DNA of 64,000 bases from Malania oleifera (taxonomy: Eukaryota > Streptophyta > Magnoliopsida > Santalales > Ximeniaceae). Under the pieces are notes generated by a model. It was given only the letters and a program-made list of their open reading frames with translations. It ran no database searches and was not told the origin of the DNA. The stretch is taken from NCBI RefSeq assembly GCF_029873635.1, contig NC_080428.1, forward strand, positions 68,009,601-68,073,600, read 5' to 3'. Shown here piece by piece: positions 1 to 12,450 of this stretch. Position 1 is the stretch's first letter; the number at the start of each line of letters is the position of its first letter. The position numbers and the translations under genes were made by a program.

Positions 1-2068
1 GACAAATACTCTTGGTACTGATGTTGTACTAAGACTTATATGCAGGTTCACTGTGCACGTGTATTTGGACTAAAAGACATACTATGATGGCGTGCAGTGT
101 TCGTGCTGATGAATGAAGAATTTTGTACTATATTTGTATTTATTATTCAGTGTCTTTATTCTGAGATGTAATTTTATTATGGACTGTACTCCCATATGGC
201 TTGTAATAATTTGCATCATGCATGATAAGTAGGTATGCTTAAATCGACCTTAGTTGAACTTTAGATACCTACACAAACCATAGAAAGATCTTAGGGAACA
301 CCCTTCGGTCAACCGACACCGAATTTTTTTGGTGCACTTAAAAAGACTTAGAAATGACCCTAGGCCACTCACTATTGCACATTTATGGGTTAGACACTTG
401 AATAGGGTAAATGTGGAATGAAACAGGATCGAAATGCACATTTTATGCACCTTCGGTCGACTGAAACATATAGTTCATTTTGCCCCCAGTTGATTGAACC
501 CAGTCTGGGTCAACCGGTTGACGACAGTCTGGTCGACGAGCCTCTGAAGGTCATTTGACCCCTGTCGACCGAAACCCCTTGAAGTCAACAGTTTGACTTT
601 CTGGTCTACCGAGATATTTTTGTACTGTACCAACCTGGTCAACCGAGTTCCCACGTGTGGGAATCCAACTGTTTGGTCAACCGACCAGTTAGTTCATTTT
701 CACCCTGGTCGACCGAACCGCGCTATTTTGGAAAATTTCCTCAAACTTACCTTTCCAGTTGACCGACCCTGAAGTTCAAAATTGGCCCGATCGACCGAGT
801 CATAAGAACTTCGGTCAACCAAAAGTCTTCTGGTTGATCGGTGCTCTCGGGTTGCCTTGAGTTTTTATCGCAATTAACTTTTTTAAATGGGGTTAATTTT
901 TGTAAACCTGTTTAAAACTTTTTTAATTATTCTCATTGGTTCCCCAACGGTCAAAATTCTTCTTTGCCTATATATATTCATTCATTTGTCATAATTAGCA
1001 AGGATTAGTAAACTTGATTAAGAGAAAATTAACCCAACATCCAAAACCCTATATTAGCCAAATACTATTTCCAAACACTCACATACTCCTTATTCTTGAT
1101 CTTTTTAAGCATTGTGAGTATTTCTAAGGTTATTGTGCTTAAGCTCTTTAGTTAGAACTCTTATTTGTGTTATTGCTTAATTAATTTTCTTTGAGAGTTT
1201 AGTATTAAAGTTCTTCCACTGATTTCATTTGATAAATCTAGTGTAGAAAGACTTTAAGGGTCGTGGTTCTTGCATTGTCATTGCAAGATACCTAAACCTT
1301 ATTTTTGGTGTGTAAAAATCCTTTTCAAAAAGCTTGTTTTCAAACAACTCCTTTGTACTTTGTATATTGAAATATCCTACTGAGTTTGTTTGATTTAACT
1401 TGCTTAGCATATTTTGAAACCCTGATATGATTTTGTGTTATTCACATAGTGTGTTTCAAATATTGCTTGGATATACACTCTAGATCTAGACTAGAAATCT
1501 ATACTTGATTGAGTGTTTAGCACACATTAGAGCACTGAGCATATTTACATATCATTCGTGTTTGTAAAATTGATAGAGTTGTATTGGTGCACACATCTTG
1601 CTTGTCTAGAAGCATATTTCCGTGTACACATTTTATACACATTGGTTGTATTCTAGGCGCGAGCCTGAAGAGGGAGACTAGCCCTGTGGAATAATCCCGG
1701 ATTGGCTTAGACCCAGTTAGGAAAGTTAGGTGTGTCATCTTGTTAAGATGTGTTGGTTGAGGTCAGCCCCTTGAATTGACCTAATTTGTATAAGTGCCGC
1801 TCCACCCGTTTAAGTGAGCATTATTGTGGTAATCCTTGTGCTGGTGTGGCTAAGGCGGGGATGTAGGTAATTTGGCCGAACCTCGATAACATATTACGTG
1901 TATTGTTTACCTTTCCGCACTTTTACATTTACTGCACGTGTATGTTTATTTGTTGATTGCGTAGATTGACCTTAGGTCGTATTATACTGTTAGTAAAACC
2001 AGTTGACCTAGGCAATAAATTTTAAATACTCAATTCACCCTCCTCTTGGGATTGCTCCAAAGTTAACA
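1..2068 (+). repeat. Copia-type long LTR, left arm of an inverted repeat
   Basis: This segment is homologous, in opposite orientation, to 2467-4500. Matching blocks run from the first bases (gacaaatactcttggtactg against the complement near 4495) to the end near 2068. It looks like a nearly complete LTR: it begins with GACAAATACTC, which in the other arm follows a TGATCAT start, has a TATA-like box near 967 (cctatatatattc), and ends in a CA after the block caattcaccctcctcttggg, an ending familiar from SIRE/Maximus-like copia LTRs. No coding potential is convincing inside it. Family assignment is inference from the LTR ends; no polyprotein is attached. Confidence 0.65.
300..845. repeat. Dispersed GGTCGACCGA palindromic motif cluster in LTR
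   Basis: About twelve copies of a 10-12 bp near-palindrome related to GGTCGACCGA or GGTCAACCGA occur here, spaced 20-60 bp apart (for example near 302, 450, 505, 560, 630, 676, 706, 755, 790 and 812). The cluster lies upstream of the LTR's probable TATA box at 967. The spacing is irregular, so this is not a simple tandem repeat. Confidence 0.8.
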
Positions 2069-2152
2069 CTTAGGTAGGAGGCAGCAATGGGGGGAATCCG
2101 TGCAGCAGCAGCAGCAACTGCTCTCTCCTCTCTCCTCTCTACACAACCTGCT

Positions 2153-2191
<39 letters not shown>

Positions 2192-2466
2192 CCTTCTTCT
2201 CTTCTTCTCTAGTTTTTTTTTTCTTGTATTTAAATACTTGGTTAATCATTGTTAATTTTCAGTTGAATTTTAATTAAAGTTTTGAACTTTTAAATTTCTA
2301 TTGGGTTATTATTATTAAAGTCAATTTATTTTTTTTCTTCTTATTTAATATCATTATTAGAGTTAATTTTGTTTGAATTATTTTTCATTGTTAAGTTCGA
2401 GTTAATCTCTTTAAAAAAAAAATCTTCTTTAGGATTTAAATTTTGTTGGGTTCTATTTATCTTAAT
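2069..2466. other. Spacer between inverted LTR arms, with CT microsatellite
   Basis: This spacer separates the tail-to-tail LTRs. It begins with a GC-richer stretch containing CAG repeats (about 2100-2125), followed by a CT run at about 2155-2187 and then AT-rich sequence with T tracts. No ORF, primer-binding site or gene is recognisable. Confidence 0.6.
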
Positions 2467-4500
2467 ATTAGTTTTGGTGCAACCCCAAAAGGGGGGGTGA
2501 ATTGGGTATTTAAAATTTATCACCTAGGTCTACTGGTTTTAACAATAGTATAACACAGCCTAGGGTCAATCTATATAATTTAAAAATAAACATACACGTG
2601 CAGAAAAGTAAGGTGCGAAAAAGTAAATAATATACGCAATATGTTATCGGGGTTCGGCTAATACTACCTACATCCTCGCCTTGGCCACACCAGCAGAAGG
2701 ATTCCACTACTGTTCACTTAACGGGTGGAGTGGCACCGGTTACAACCAGGTCAATTCAAGGGGTTGACCTCAACTAACACGCCTTACTAGGATGGCGCAC
2801 CTAACTTTCCTAATCGGGTCTAAGCCAATCCAAGACTATTCAATGGGGTTAGTCTCCCTCTTCAAGCCCACACCTGGAATACAACAAATGATATGAAATT
2901 TTTGTACACGGAAATACGCTTCTTCACAAGTAGATATGTACACCAGTATAGCTCAAGCAATATTGCAAGCACGTATGATATGTAAATATGCTCAGTGCTC
3001 TAATGTGTGCTAAACACACAAGTAAGTATAAATTATCAGTCCAGATCTAGGGTGTATATCAAAGCAAGATTTGAAACACAGTATGTGAATATCACGAAAT
3101 CAAATTAAGGTTTCAAATATGCTAGCTAGTTGATTCAAACAAACTCAACAAGATATTTTCAATGTACTAAGCACAAGAAGTGTTTGAATACAAGTTTTGA
3201 AAATGATTTTGCACATAAAAATATAGGCTTAGGTGTCTTACAATAACAATGCAAGAACCACAACCTTCCAAGTCTTCCCACACAAGATTTATCAAGTTAA
3301 ATCAGTGGAAGAAGTTGATGCTTCTATTCTCAATAAAATCAAACAATCAATATAATCTAATGAGAGATAAGCGGGCTAGATTAGACACAAGCACTTTAGA
3401 AATACTCAGAACACTTGAAGGATCAAAGAAAATGAAGTGTATGGGTGTTTCGGAGTAGTATAGGCTAAAATGGGGTTTTGGATTTTGAGAGAATTTTGCC
3501 CTAATCAAATTTGCTAATCCTTGCTAATTATGACAAGTGAATAGGTATTTATAGGCAAGGAGAAATTTTTGAATGTTAGGGATCCAATGGGAATAATTAG
3601 ATTTGTTTTAAAAGCCATTAAGAAAATTAACCTAGTTTACCCCCTTTAAAAATCAATAAAAAAATATTTTAACCCGAGATGTTCAGGTGCCCTGCCTGAG
3701 GTTCGGGTGCCCAAACAGACTCACTCAAAAAACCAATTTTTAATGGTTCGGGTGCCTGAAGAAAGGGTCGGTTGGGTGAACAAAAGTCAGTAGCATTTTG
3801 TTCATAGGTTCGGGTGCCCGATTCCAAGTTCAGTTAACCGAACCAGCTATTTCGGTTGCCCGAGCCCATTTTGAATGTGATCGTTCAGCCTCTCGAGTAG
3901 TTGAAAAGGAACCTGACATAGGTTCAGGTGCTCGAGGGAGATACGCTCAAAATGTGTTCGGTTGCCTGAAGCATGGTCAAACTGTTGACTTCTCAACAGT
4001 TCGGGCGCCTAAGGTGATTTGTTCACCTGGGGTTCGATCGCCCAGCCTCTCTCAAGATTTTCAATTTAAGTCTAATTTTTTCTTTAATTAATTCCCCTGA
4101 TATTATAAGTGATAGTGGAGACTTTCTTACGTGCAAGTGCTGGGACTTAGGGTCTTTCTAACATGCCAGAAAAAATTGGCGTCAGTCGATCGAATCCCTA
4201 AGATTTTTTTTATGGTTTGTGTAGATACCTAAACTCCAATTATGGGCGATTTGAGCATACCTACCTATCATGCATGATGCAAATTATTACAAGTCATAAG
4301 AGTGTACAGTCCATAATAATATTACATCTCAAACTGAAGAAAATGAAAGATAAATACAAATATAACACAAATTTCTTCATTCTTCTACTTGATCACCACA
4401 CGCCATCATGATTTGTCTTTCAGTTCGAGTACACGTGTAGGGTGAACCTACATGCAAGCATTAGTACAATCATCAGTATCAAGAGTATTTGTCATGATCA
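2467..4500 (-). repeat. Copia-type long LTR, right arm of an inverted repeat
   Basis: This is the inverted partner of 1-2068. On the minus strand it starts TGATCATGACAAATACTC at 4500 and ends near 2466 after the block complementary to gggggggtgaattggg. A minus-strand TATA-like box (complement of tatttatagg) lies near 3546-3556. The 3' two-thirds of the arms align well, but the upstream motif cluster differs. The two arms could fold into a hairpin of about 2 kb if transcribed through. Confidence 0.65.
3670..4040. repeat. Dispersed GTTCGGGTGCCCGAA motif cluster in LTR
   Basis: Nine or so copies of a short near-palindrome related to GGTTCGGGTGCCCGAA occur between 3675 and 4040 (near 3700, 3742, 3809, 3852, 3922, 3957, 4000 and 4031). 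The cluster occupies the same LTR position as the GGTCGACCGA cluster in the opposite arm, upstream of the minus-strand TATA box, but with a different motif. Confidence 0.75.
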
Positions 4501-5247
4501 AAACTGGGCGTGACCAATCAAATCACACTTAAGTTCAATTTATTTAAAGTCTGAGTTTTTATTGTGTTTTAGTTTATTGTTTAAGTTGTTAAAGAGTCAA
4601 GTTATCGTTTTTGTTGGATCTGGTTTAATTGTCACTTAAGTTCTTGATTGTGTTAAAATTTAGTTTTTTTTTTGTGTTTGATTAAGGTTTTTAGGGTTGC
4701 ATGCTTCAGTTATGTAGTAAAGTTATCATCTTTAGGCTTTTTGTCAGAGGTTTCAAACATGGGATTTATTTCTTTCCTGAATGATTAAATGTAGGATTGT
4801 GTTTGGTATTTAATTTTGTCATCATTTATTTTATTGTGTATGTTTTTTGTTTCTTGTCGTTAATTTAGTGCGTGTTCGGTTCATAAATTAAATTTCACGT
4901 TGTTTTAATTTCGTCACAAAATTTCAAACATCCTAAGAAACGGAATCTGAACTATGTTCAGTAAACTTTTATTTTCTTATTTTCTTTTGAAATTACACAA
5001 AATTTGGAACTAAAATTGCATTTCCTAAGGAGACGATCTAACCCTTGGGCTAATTATTACATGACTAAACTCTTATACTTGAGATAGCCTTCGCACTGCT
5101 CATTTTTAGAGTGAGACAAGTTTTTGGCGTCGTTGTTGGGAATACTAGATTTAGTTTCAAACTAGTGTTTTTCCCTTTTATTTTGCTTTTCTTCATGAAA
5201 AAAGAAAAAAAAAAGAGTTTTGAAAAAAAAAATAAGAAATAAAAAAT
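4501..5247 (+). repeat. Athila-like LTR remnant and leader
   Basis: The stretch from about 4860 resembles the LTR end and leader of plant Athila/Tat gypsy elements. It contains cctaaggagacgatctaacc, and at 5121-5140 tttttggcgtcgttgttggg, a diverged form of the conserved junction and primer-site region. It leads directly into an Athila-type gag. The 5' limit of the LTR is not resolved, and the first 350 bases are AT-rich without landmarks. Confidence 0.55.
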
Positions 5248-6854
5248 ATGGCTACACCTGCACCACACAATCTTATGAATTTTTTACAGCCTACATGCAC
5301 CACTGTACAATCGTACACTACTTTACCTAATAACGTTCTTAATTTCATGATTCATCGTGGGAGGACGTCATTGATACCTCAGTTCTACGAGACGAAATCC
5401 GAGTATCCTTATCAGCATCTAGCAGAGCTTGAGTTGACTTGCAATACTTTTTTTCCTAGTGCTATAACTGATGAATTTACTAGACTTCGTTTATTTACTT
5501 CTTCTTTGAAGGATAGAGCGAAGATGTGATTTAATTCTTTGATGCCCCATTCTGCCTCTAATTGGGCTAATATGGAACGTGAATTTATGCATAAACTTTC
5601 TCCCTCACAGAGAACTCGATTTTGCAAGAACAGATCAGTCAATTCAAGCAAAGAGCTGGCGAGAAATTTCATAAAAGTTAGGAGCGATTTTAAGGTCTTG
5701 TTAATATGTGTCCCTACCATGAATTTGAATCATGGCGCCTGGTCGACTATTTCTACACTACATTGACTCCTGACTCAAAACAGTTCGACCATACTATGTG
5801 TTCAGGAAATTTTTTTGACAAGGAGCCTAATGAGGCATTGAGTTTTCTGGATCTTTTAGTTAAAAATGCTAAGCAGTGGAACGCTAAGATTGACAGAAGA
5901 CCAATTGGAGCTCAACCATGGAGAGCAATATATGGTGGAGAGTGGTATGAATTGAAAGATGATTTTGATGTTGAGGCATATCTGGCTGACCTTACCATAA
6001 GATTCAATGCTATGGAGATGGAAAAGGAAAATAGTACAAAGCAGCTTTGGAATCAACCTTTTCAGTCCTATGTACCCCCTTATCAGTTGTCATATCTTTA
6101 GGCTACCTTTCAACATTAGTATCGGCCACAACAGATCTCTCAGAGCTATGCACCTTCAGGATTTCAATCTAATGCAGCATCTGCTCCACCGGAAAAGTCT
6201 CTTGAGGATGCTTTTGAGCAGGTCATGCATATTCAAGTCACAACTAACAATCAATACACTCAAGCCATAAATGAATTGCGAGACACCATTAATGAGATGA
6301 GCACGCAATTGAATATCTTAGAAAAATGGGAATTTTCGGTACAACCTCAGCTTAATCCTCAAGAATACTAGCAGTAGCAACAACAAATACATAATGTTTC
6401 TCTTGCAACAGCGAAGGTCATTATTACTTCGAGAAGTAGAAAAGAAATTTCACAACCTGAGATACTCTTTGACAGACAAACAGTTGTCCCGAAACCTGAA
6501 GTTACAACTAAGATAGATGAAGTTAAAGAAAAATCAGAGGAAGCGAGCCCAGAAGTGAAGAAGTCAGTTAAAGTGGAGGCCGAGACTAATAAGGAGTACC
6601 AACTTGTGATACCCTATCCTCATAGATTGGAAGCTGTGGAACCGCCACTCCCCACTAGAGTAAATGTCAAGGAGTTCAATACTGAAGCAAATCCCCACAG
6701 TGGTAAGGTGATTGGTACACCCGATAAAGAAGTTGAGCAAAATGGTGAGAGTTTAAATTTCAAGGAATCAAGTAAAAATTTTAATATTGATGCTTCTGAA
6801 GAACCAAAGGTAACTGCTCTGAAAACTTTGCCTCAAAGATTGGTTCTTAAATAA
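5248..6854 (+). pseudogene. Athila-like gypsy gag, broken
   Basis: The gag open frame starts with ATG at 5248 and is interrupted by a TGA at 5527 (a Trp position in a conserved KDRAK-W block), then continues across frameshifts (5539, 5706, 6007, 6555). Recognisable gag blocks are FTRLRLFTSSLKDRAKM in the first piece, and MCPYHEFESWRLVDYFYTTL with FFDKEPNEALSFLDLLVKNA in the third; these match the retrotransposon gag domain of Athila elements. The capsid-like region is followed by a charged tail (Lys/Glu-rich, about 6555-6854). No protease, RT or integrase follows. It is not translatable as one protein. Confidence 0.75.
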
Positions 6855-7262
6855 GTGAATTTTCTGAAAAATATACTAAATAAAGATCCTTAACAAGGAA
6901 GGCAGTTTGCACATGTTTTGTTTGGTACCTTATAACGTATTGATTTATTTGATACTGACTTTTGTGTAAGTAATAAGACTGATTCATTGTGGCGAATCAA
7001 ATTTGGAGACTCGCCGGCTCAATTTATAGACCTACACCTACTAGATGAAATTCCTCCCGAGCCTCCTCTAGACATACTATGTTGTTTTTCTTTTCTTTAT
7101 TTTCTTTTTGTTTTATCTTTAGTTTATTTTCAGGTACATTTTTCCTTAGTTTCAGTTTTTATTTTCCATTACTTCTCTACCCAGGTATGTCTCTACTTCC
7201 CTCCCTATGCTTTCACATTGAGGATAATGTTTCATTTTAGTTGGAGGGGGGGGGGGGGAGAC
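6855..7262 (+). other. Athila-like 3' internal region with polypurine tract
   Basis: After the gag tail comes a short region with cattgaggataatgtttcat (7216-7235) followed by a G run (about 7244-7258). This arrangement, a gag or env end followed by CATTGAGGACAATGT and a G-rich tract, is typical just before the 3' end of Athila/gypsy elements. Its position so soon after gag shows that pol has been deleted. Confidence 0.55.
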
Positions 7263-8554
7263 AATTTGCATGTGTAATTGGGTGCTACTCATTTGATGAT
7301 ATAATTAAACCAAAAAAATTAAAACAAAAAAAAATTGAATATGGATGATTAGGCCATGATTAATACTAACTTATACTCTTTACATACTTGCATATAACCT
7401 AGGAGTTACACACTTAGGTTATTTATGTGTAATTTCTCTTTATATGAGTAATCTAGAAATTGTAACTCTATGAAGGTTGACTGGTAGTTCATTCGTGTTA
7501 ATATGTATATATAAACTCTTATATTTATATTTATTTGGTATCTCATGAGGCTAAAAATACACGTTCACGTGACTTGTAGCACTTAGGGTTCCTTGTGAGT
7601 ACTGAAAGAGCGCCTATGGCGACTTTGACACCTTGTAAGGACTGTTGGGCCATTTATCGTTCTTTTGAGTTTTTGACGTCAGCTCAGAGTTCATGAAACT
7701 GAACTTTCCCTTTTTTTTTCTGGATATTCTTTGTACACTAGTCTCGATTTTTGACTTGCTAGCCTAGAAGTGACATCCAGTGGGGAGATGGAAACCTAGG
7801 TCTTGTAGCCTACTCAAGATGTGAAGGCTGAGCCAGCCTTAAAAATAGACTTAGTTCATGGACTACTGTTCGAACTTAATTCACATGAGTGGTATGAAGA
7901 CAACAAAAGAAGTGTAATGATTGTCCTAATTGACCATGAAAAGGAAGAAATTGAAAAATGAGTAGAAGAAAGAAAAAAAAATGAAATAGAAACCCACATG
8001 AATGAAGTAAAAGATTAATACCTAAAAAAATGAAATAGAAATGCATATGAATGAAGTAAAAGATTAATACCTGCTCCACACAACTATAACAAAAAGTCAA
8101 GGACACGACACATGTTCTCTATGTATGAAGACTCTTCAACCGCCTAATGCCTCAGATGTATTCACGTCTGGTTTTGGAATAAGTTGATCTAGGATGGTTT
8201 TTGTTGGATATGGCAAGTAGATGAGAAGATGTTAAGGTGAAGGACCCGACACCTCACAAATAGGTTGGATCCTTTTCAAATTGGTCCATTTCATACATTT
8301 AGCGCTTGTTCTTTGCAATATGTGGGATGTTTGATCATGACACTCCTCCTCACATATGATGAGTGAACCCATCCTTTTTTTAGTGTTTTTGAGGGTATAT
8401 CAGTTAGGCCAAGTCAAAACGACCGTTCTGTATGTGTCCATGGATACTCTGGGTGTAACAAGTCATACACATTACACATGCCTCGAAATTTCGCCTATTT
8501 ATACTCAAACTTATACGACTACATTAATTCTGAATTATAATTGCAAGTTAACTT
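7263..8554 (+). other. Non-coding region after Athila relic
   Basis: This AT-rich sequence has no convincing gene. It probably contains the remaining 3' region or LTR of the Athila relic, but LTR ends could not be fixed. It ends at the start of the next LTR (TGTAGAGACTCG at 8555). Confidence 0.4.
7981..8078 (+). repeat. Two-copy 49 bp tandem repeat
   Basis: The unit starting atgaaatagaaacccacatg at 7981 is repeated from 8030 with a few substitutions (atgaaatagaaatgcatatg). The period is 49 bp and there are two copies. Confidence 0.85.
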
Positions 8555-10522
8555 TGTAGAGACTCGAAAAATTATAACTATTAAAATAATTAGGAAAAAA
8601 ATAATAAATAGAATAGATAAATAAATAATAAAGGAAAAGCAAAGATTTAAAAGGAAAAAGACAACAAACCTCGTCGACGAATGTTTTGGCTTCGTCGATG
8701 AGTGTCCTTCTAGAGATCGTTGACGAAGTTCAGTCTCTCGTCAATGAAAAGATCCCGAGTGAGTGAATTTCAAATTTTAGGTTTCGTCGACGAATGCATC
8801 TTCTCGTCAACGAATTCCCTTCTATGGTTCGTTGACGAACCTATCTTTTCGTCGATGAAATCATGTGGCAACATCGTGTATAAGAAGATCTGAGGTTGCT
8901 TCTCTGCGAAGAAATTCATTTCTCTTCATTTTCTCTCTCTAAAACGTTTCTCTCTAAGATTCCGGCCCGGATTCAACTTGAATCAACAAACGAAAACCGC
9001 TACGGTGTTCTAGGGGAGATTCTCTACACATTTAGTGGAGTAGATTTCTAAATCGGGCTTTTTAGGCATCACTCCAAAGTTGAGGTAAGAGTTAGGATTC
9101 CTAGTTTTGGGGTTTAAAACGTTTATTCAAGGTTTATGGGTTGAGAAAATGTTGAAATAGTAGGTTATTTGGGGTTTATTTGATTAAACTAGGGTTTTTG
9201 ATTCAGGGTTTGGGTGAGCGCCACAGGCATCATTTTGGGGTACCTACTGGTGTAGTTCAAAAATCAAGTAAGGGGAATATATTAAATTAGGATTTTTAAG
9301 GAATTAATCGGTGAAAAATGGAAATATTATGTATATATGTATATGATTTTCACGTGGATTTTGAAAATCTAACCGTTTGAATTGTAAATTTCTGAGCCTA
9401 GGGTTGCGCTTCTAGATATTATCTGTGAAAGTGGAAAGTTAAAATGGCAAATTTTCTAGTTAATTGTGTAAGAGATTAAATGTATATTTTCAATATATTA
9501 ATGGTGAATGTGGGTTGGCTTATTTTACAGTAAACGTATGAAATATGTTGTTAAATTGTGTGGAATGAGTAAAATGAAGTTTCTATGTTGAACTATGATA
9601 TATGTATGAGATGCAGGAAATACTGAAATGCATTGAGAATTAAAATGTGATATGGTTTATTCTGCATGTGTTTGAGAATGTTAAATTACAATGTATGGTT
9701 TAAAAACTCCGGTGGACCAGAATAGGCACAGTACTATTGCGGGTATATATGGAAGCGCTAGTGTACCCACACGTCTTAGAGAAAGTGTGGAGATAGGATG
9801 GTCAATTGTGCTGGAAAGGGTAGAGTCCCCCTGGAGTCTATACCAGTATGGGAACTCTATAAAATGATTGGCATTGGTTGCGTGTAATTTTAATTACTTA
9901 AGTATTTATGGTAAAGTAGAATACTCCGCCAAGGGCTTGCTGAGGAAAGAGAGTACTCTAGTAATTATTTGTGGATACTAGAGTAGAGGGAAATCACTTG
10001 TATGGGCGGGTGGACTTCCCTATTCTCAGGAATTATTAGTAAAAATACTTATGTATGTGCGTATGTGATTGGGTGACAGAGAAGTTGACTATGGTATGTT
10101 TATGAATGGGTTTACTTGGTTGCTATAGATAGTGGAGTACAAATGTGTGTATATTTTAATTATATATTAAACATTTCAGCCACACACTGTTGTAACTTAT
10201 TTCTTCCTTACTGAGAGGTATCTCACCCGATTGATTTATCAATCTTTTCAAGTCTTCCAAGTGATCGAGCTTAGAAAGCTCCAGTGCGGGGTAGTTTTGT
10301 GAGTAAATAAAAGAACAGATATGTATAGTTTTATGTTTAATTATTCTGGTCATGTGATATGGAGGATACAGTTGTAATTTTATGGGTTTATGTATGTAAA
10401 TAGAGAACTCTGGAATTTTGTTTGAGGATATTTAAATTATTTCCACTACATGAATGGTATCAGAGACGCATGTTTGGTCTCTTAACACTCTGGGCCCCAC
10501 GTGGCGGGTCCGGGGCATTACA
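8555..10522 (+). repeat. 5' LTR of element E
   Basis: The LTR starts TGTAGAGACTCG and ends GGGGCATTACA. A palindromic CGTCGACGA cluster lies at 8667-8860, with a TATA-like box at about 8876 (gtgtataag) and a CT-rich leader behind it. The 3' half matches the 3' LTR (for example ttggcattggttgcgtgtaa at 9869 and 13687), while the middle differs. Confidence 0.85.
8667..8860. repeat. TCGTCGACGAA palindromic motif cluster, E 5' LTR
   Basis: Several copies of tcgtcgacgaa and variants (cgtcgatgag, cgttgacgaa, cgtcaacgaa) are spaced about 20-40 bp apart and end just before the probable TATA box. Confidence 0.85.
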
Positions 10523-10540
10523 GTTGGTATCAGAGCATAA
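10523..10540 (+). promoter_or_regulatory. Primer-binding site of element E
   Basis: The sequence gttggtatcagagcataa follows the 5' LTR end directly. TGGTATCAGAGC is the plant initiator tRNA-Met primer site used by many LTR retrotransposons. Confidence 0.85.
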
Positions 10541-10923
10541 CAGTCTTGTGGACTTTAGGAGGATTAATACTAGAGTATAGATTTGAGTTGAATAAGGGTA
10601 GGAATTGGTAGATTAGGGTGTTGACAAGAGTTTGAGTTTGTTTTATAGCTTGAAGGTAGAAATCCCTTGACGGACTTCTGTGATTTTTAGAATCAGTCGA
10701 TGGTTTCAGAAAATCACGATAAATCCATCGACGATGATATTTCTGAGTGGAGAAACCAAAATTTGGAACTTGAATTTGAAGGTTAAGATGATTGCGGATA
10801 ATTGGATGTTGGATATTTAATCAAGGATTTGGATATTAAATTGGTTTCATGTCTTATGATTATGTTAGGTATATTAAGATGTGGAGATTCTAAATTGCCT
10901 CTGTTGTATATTTATATTCAGTG

Positions 10924-12022
10924 ATGGATCCTAGAGACAAAGGCGTGGAAGAAGGAGGAGGAAGCGAGTTGGGAGCTTCTAGTGGATATGAGATTGACAC
11001 CTCCCAACTGTTGCAAGGAATAGCTCGTCAGGTTAGGGAAAGGATGAGATGAGACTTAGGGGGATCAAGCTATCCACCGGCGCACCAAGGTTGCACGATT
11101 GATCAATTCACTCGCCTGAAACCCTCATCTTTTGAGGGTGGCTTTGACCGGATTAAGGCTATGGATGCAAGAGATGGAAAAGATACTCGCGGTGTTGAAC
11201 TGCACCGAGGAGCAGAAGGTTCTTTTCGCCACCTTCAAACTATCCGGAGAAGTTTAACGTTGGTGGCATGCAATTAAGCTATTGGAGGAACAGCGAGCAG
11301 TAGCTATAGCGATGACCTGGGATCGTTTCAAGCAAGTCTTCTACAACTGATATTTTCCCGCCACCACCAAAAATGTAAAGGCGAAGGAATTTTTTAGTTT
11401 GACTCAAGGGCGCTTCACTGTTCAATAGTATGCTGTTAAATTTCTGGAACTATCTCGCTTTGCACCTTTTATGGTTCCAGATGAATACCAAAAGGCAAGG
11501 TGGTTTGAAAGGGGTCTGAATCAGAGAATTCACGAGCATATGGCATGTTTGCAGATTCAGGATTTCACAGAATTGGCAGAGAAAGCTATTGTTGCAGAGT
11601 CGAGTCTGTAGAGAGGTATAGAGGCATCAGAACGAAGGAAAAGGCATGCTTCTCCTCGTTCACAAGCAAATGCCAGACAAAGATCATGGAGGGGAGATAG
11701 AGATGTTGCAGGTTAGGGGTCGAAAAGGAATGATCAGGGACGACAAGGTGATTTGTCACGCCCCCACTGCCCTAGATGTAATCAGTGGCATTGGAGAGAA
11801 TGTCGAAGTAGGGGTGTCATATGCTATAGATGCGACAAACATGGTCACATAGCCTGGAAATGTCAAAAATTGCCGAACAATGCACCAACTCCGAATCAGA
11901 ACCAGAGAAACAACCCGGTGTCTCGCGGCGGTGGTGCCCTGGCACATATCTATATGTTGGGTACACCTGAGGAGGGCAACACTAAAAGCCTAGGTAATAT
12001 GTTTATGTTAGCATGTGTGTAA
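10924..12022 (+). pseudogene. Gypsy gag of element E, broken
   Basis: The frame begins at ATG 10924 (MDPRDKGVEEGG) and is interrupted by stops and frameshifts, for example a TGA in the first 50 codons. The central part corresponds to the retrotransposon gag domain seen in better-kept form at 27791-28033. The last piece (11753-12022) carries a CCHC zinc knuckle, CYRCDKHGHIAWKC, at about 11822-11863, the RNA-binding motif of nucleocapsid. After the knuckle the frame ends within about 50 codons and the 3' LTR follows. There is no pol. Closely related to the gag of elements B and C in this window. Confidence 0.8.
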
Positions 12023-12253
12023 ATTTTGTTTGACTTTGCACGATTCGGTGTTGTAAATGTTTGAATTAAATGAAATGTATGAATGTGATTAGTTAGCTTT
12101 TGGTTGTGAAAATGGGTGATTAACGAATTTCGAGAATGAAATTCTTTTGAAGGGAAAATGTAACGACCTGAAAAATGTTAACTATTTAAAATAATAAGAA
12201 AGATAATAAAAGAAGAAAGGGAAAAGAAATTTTAAAAGGGTAACAAGCAGGCA

Positions 12254-12450
12254 CTCGTCGACGTATTGGATTTTCTCGTTGATGAGCAATCTTCTGAGCC
12301 TCGTCGCCAAGTATGCATGTCTCTTCAACGAGGGTTTACCGAGAATGGTTCTTATATATTTGAATTTCGTCGACAAGCTCCTGGTTTCGTCCACGAGCGA
12401 TGTTCTTGGGCTCATCGATGAGTCTAGATGTCTTGTCGACGAGGCCACGA
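12254..12450. repeat. CGTCGACGA palindromic motif cluster, E 3' LTR
   Basis: Copies and variants such as ctcgtcgacgta, ttcgtcgacaag and ttgtcgacgagg sit immediately upstream of the TATA box gcttataaatagg. Confidence 0.8.

Noticed and set aside
300-4040. CRISPR-like array reading of the motif clusters
   Set aside because: Units are too short and variable, spacing is irregular, and the context is a plant LTR, so this is not CRISPR.
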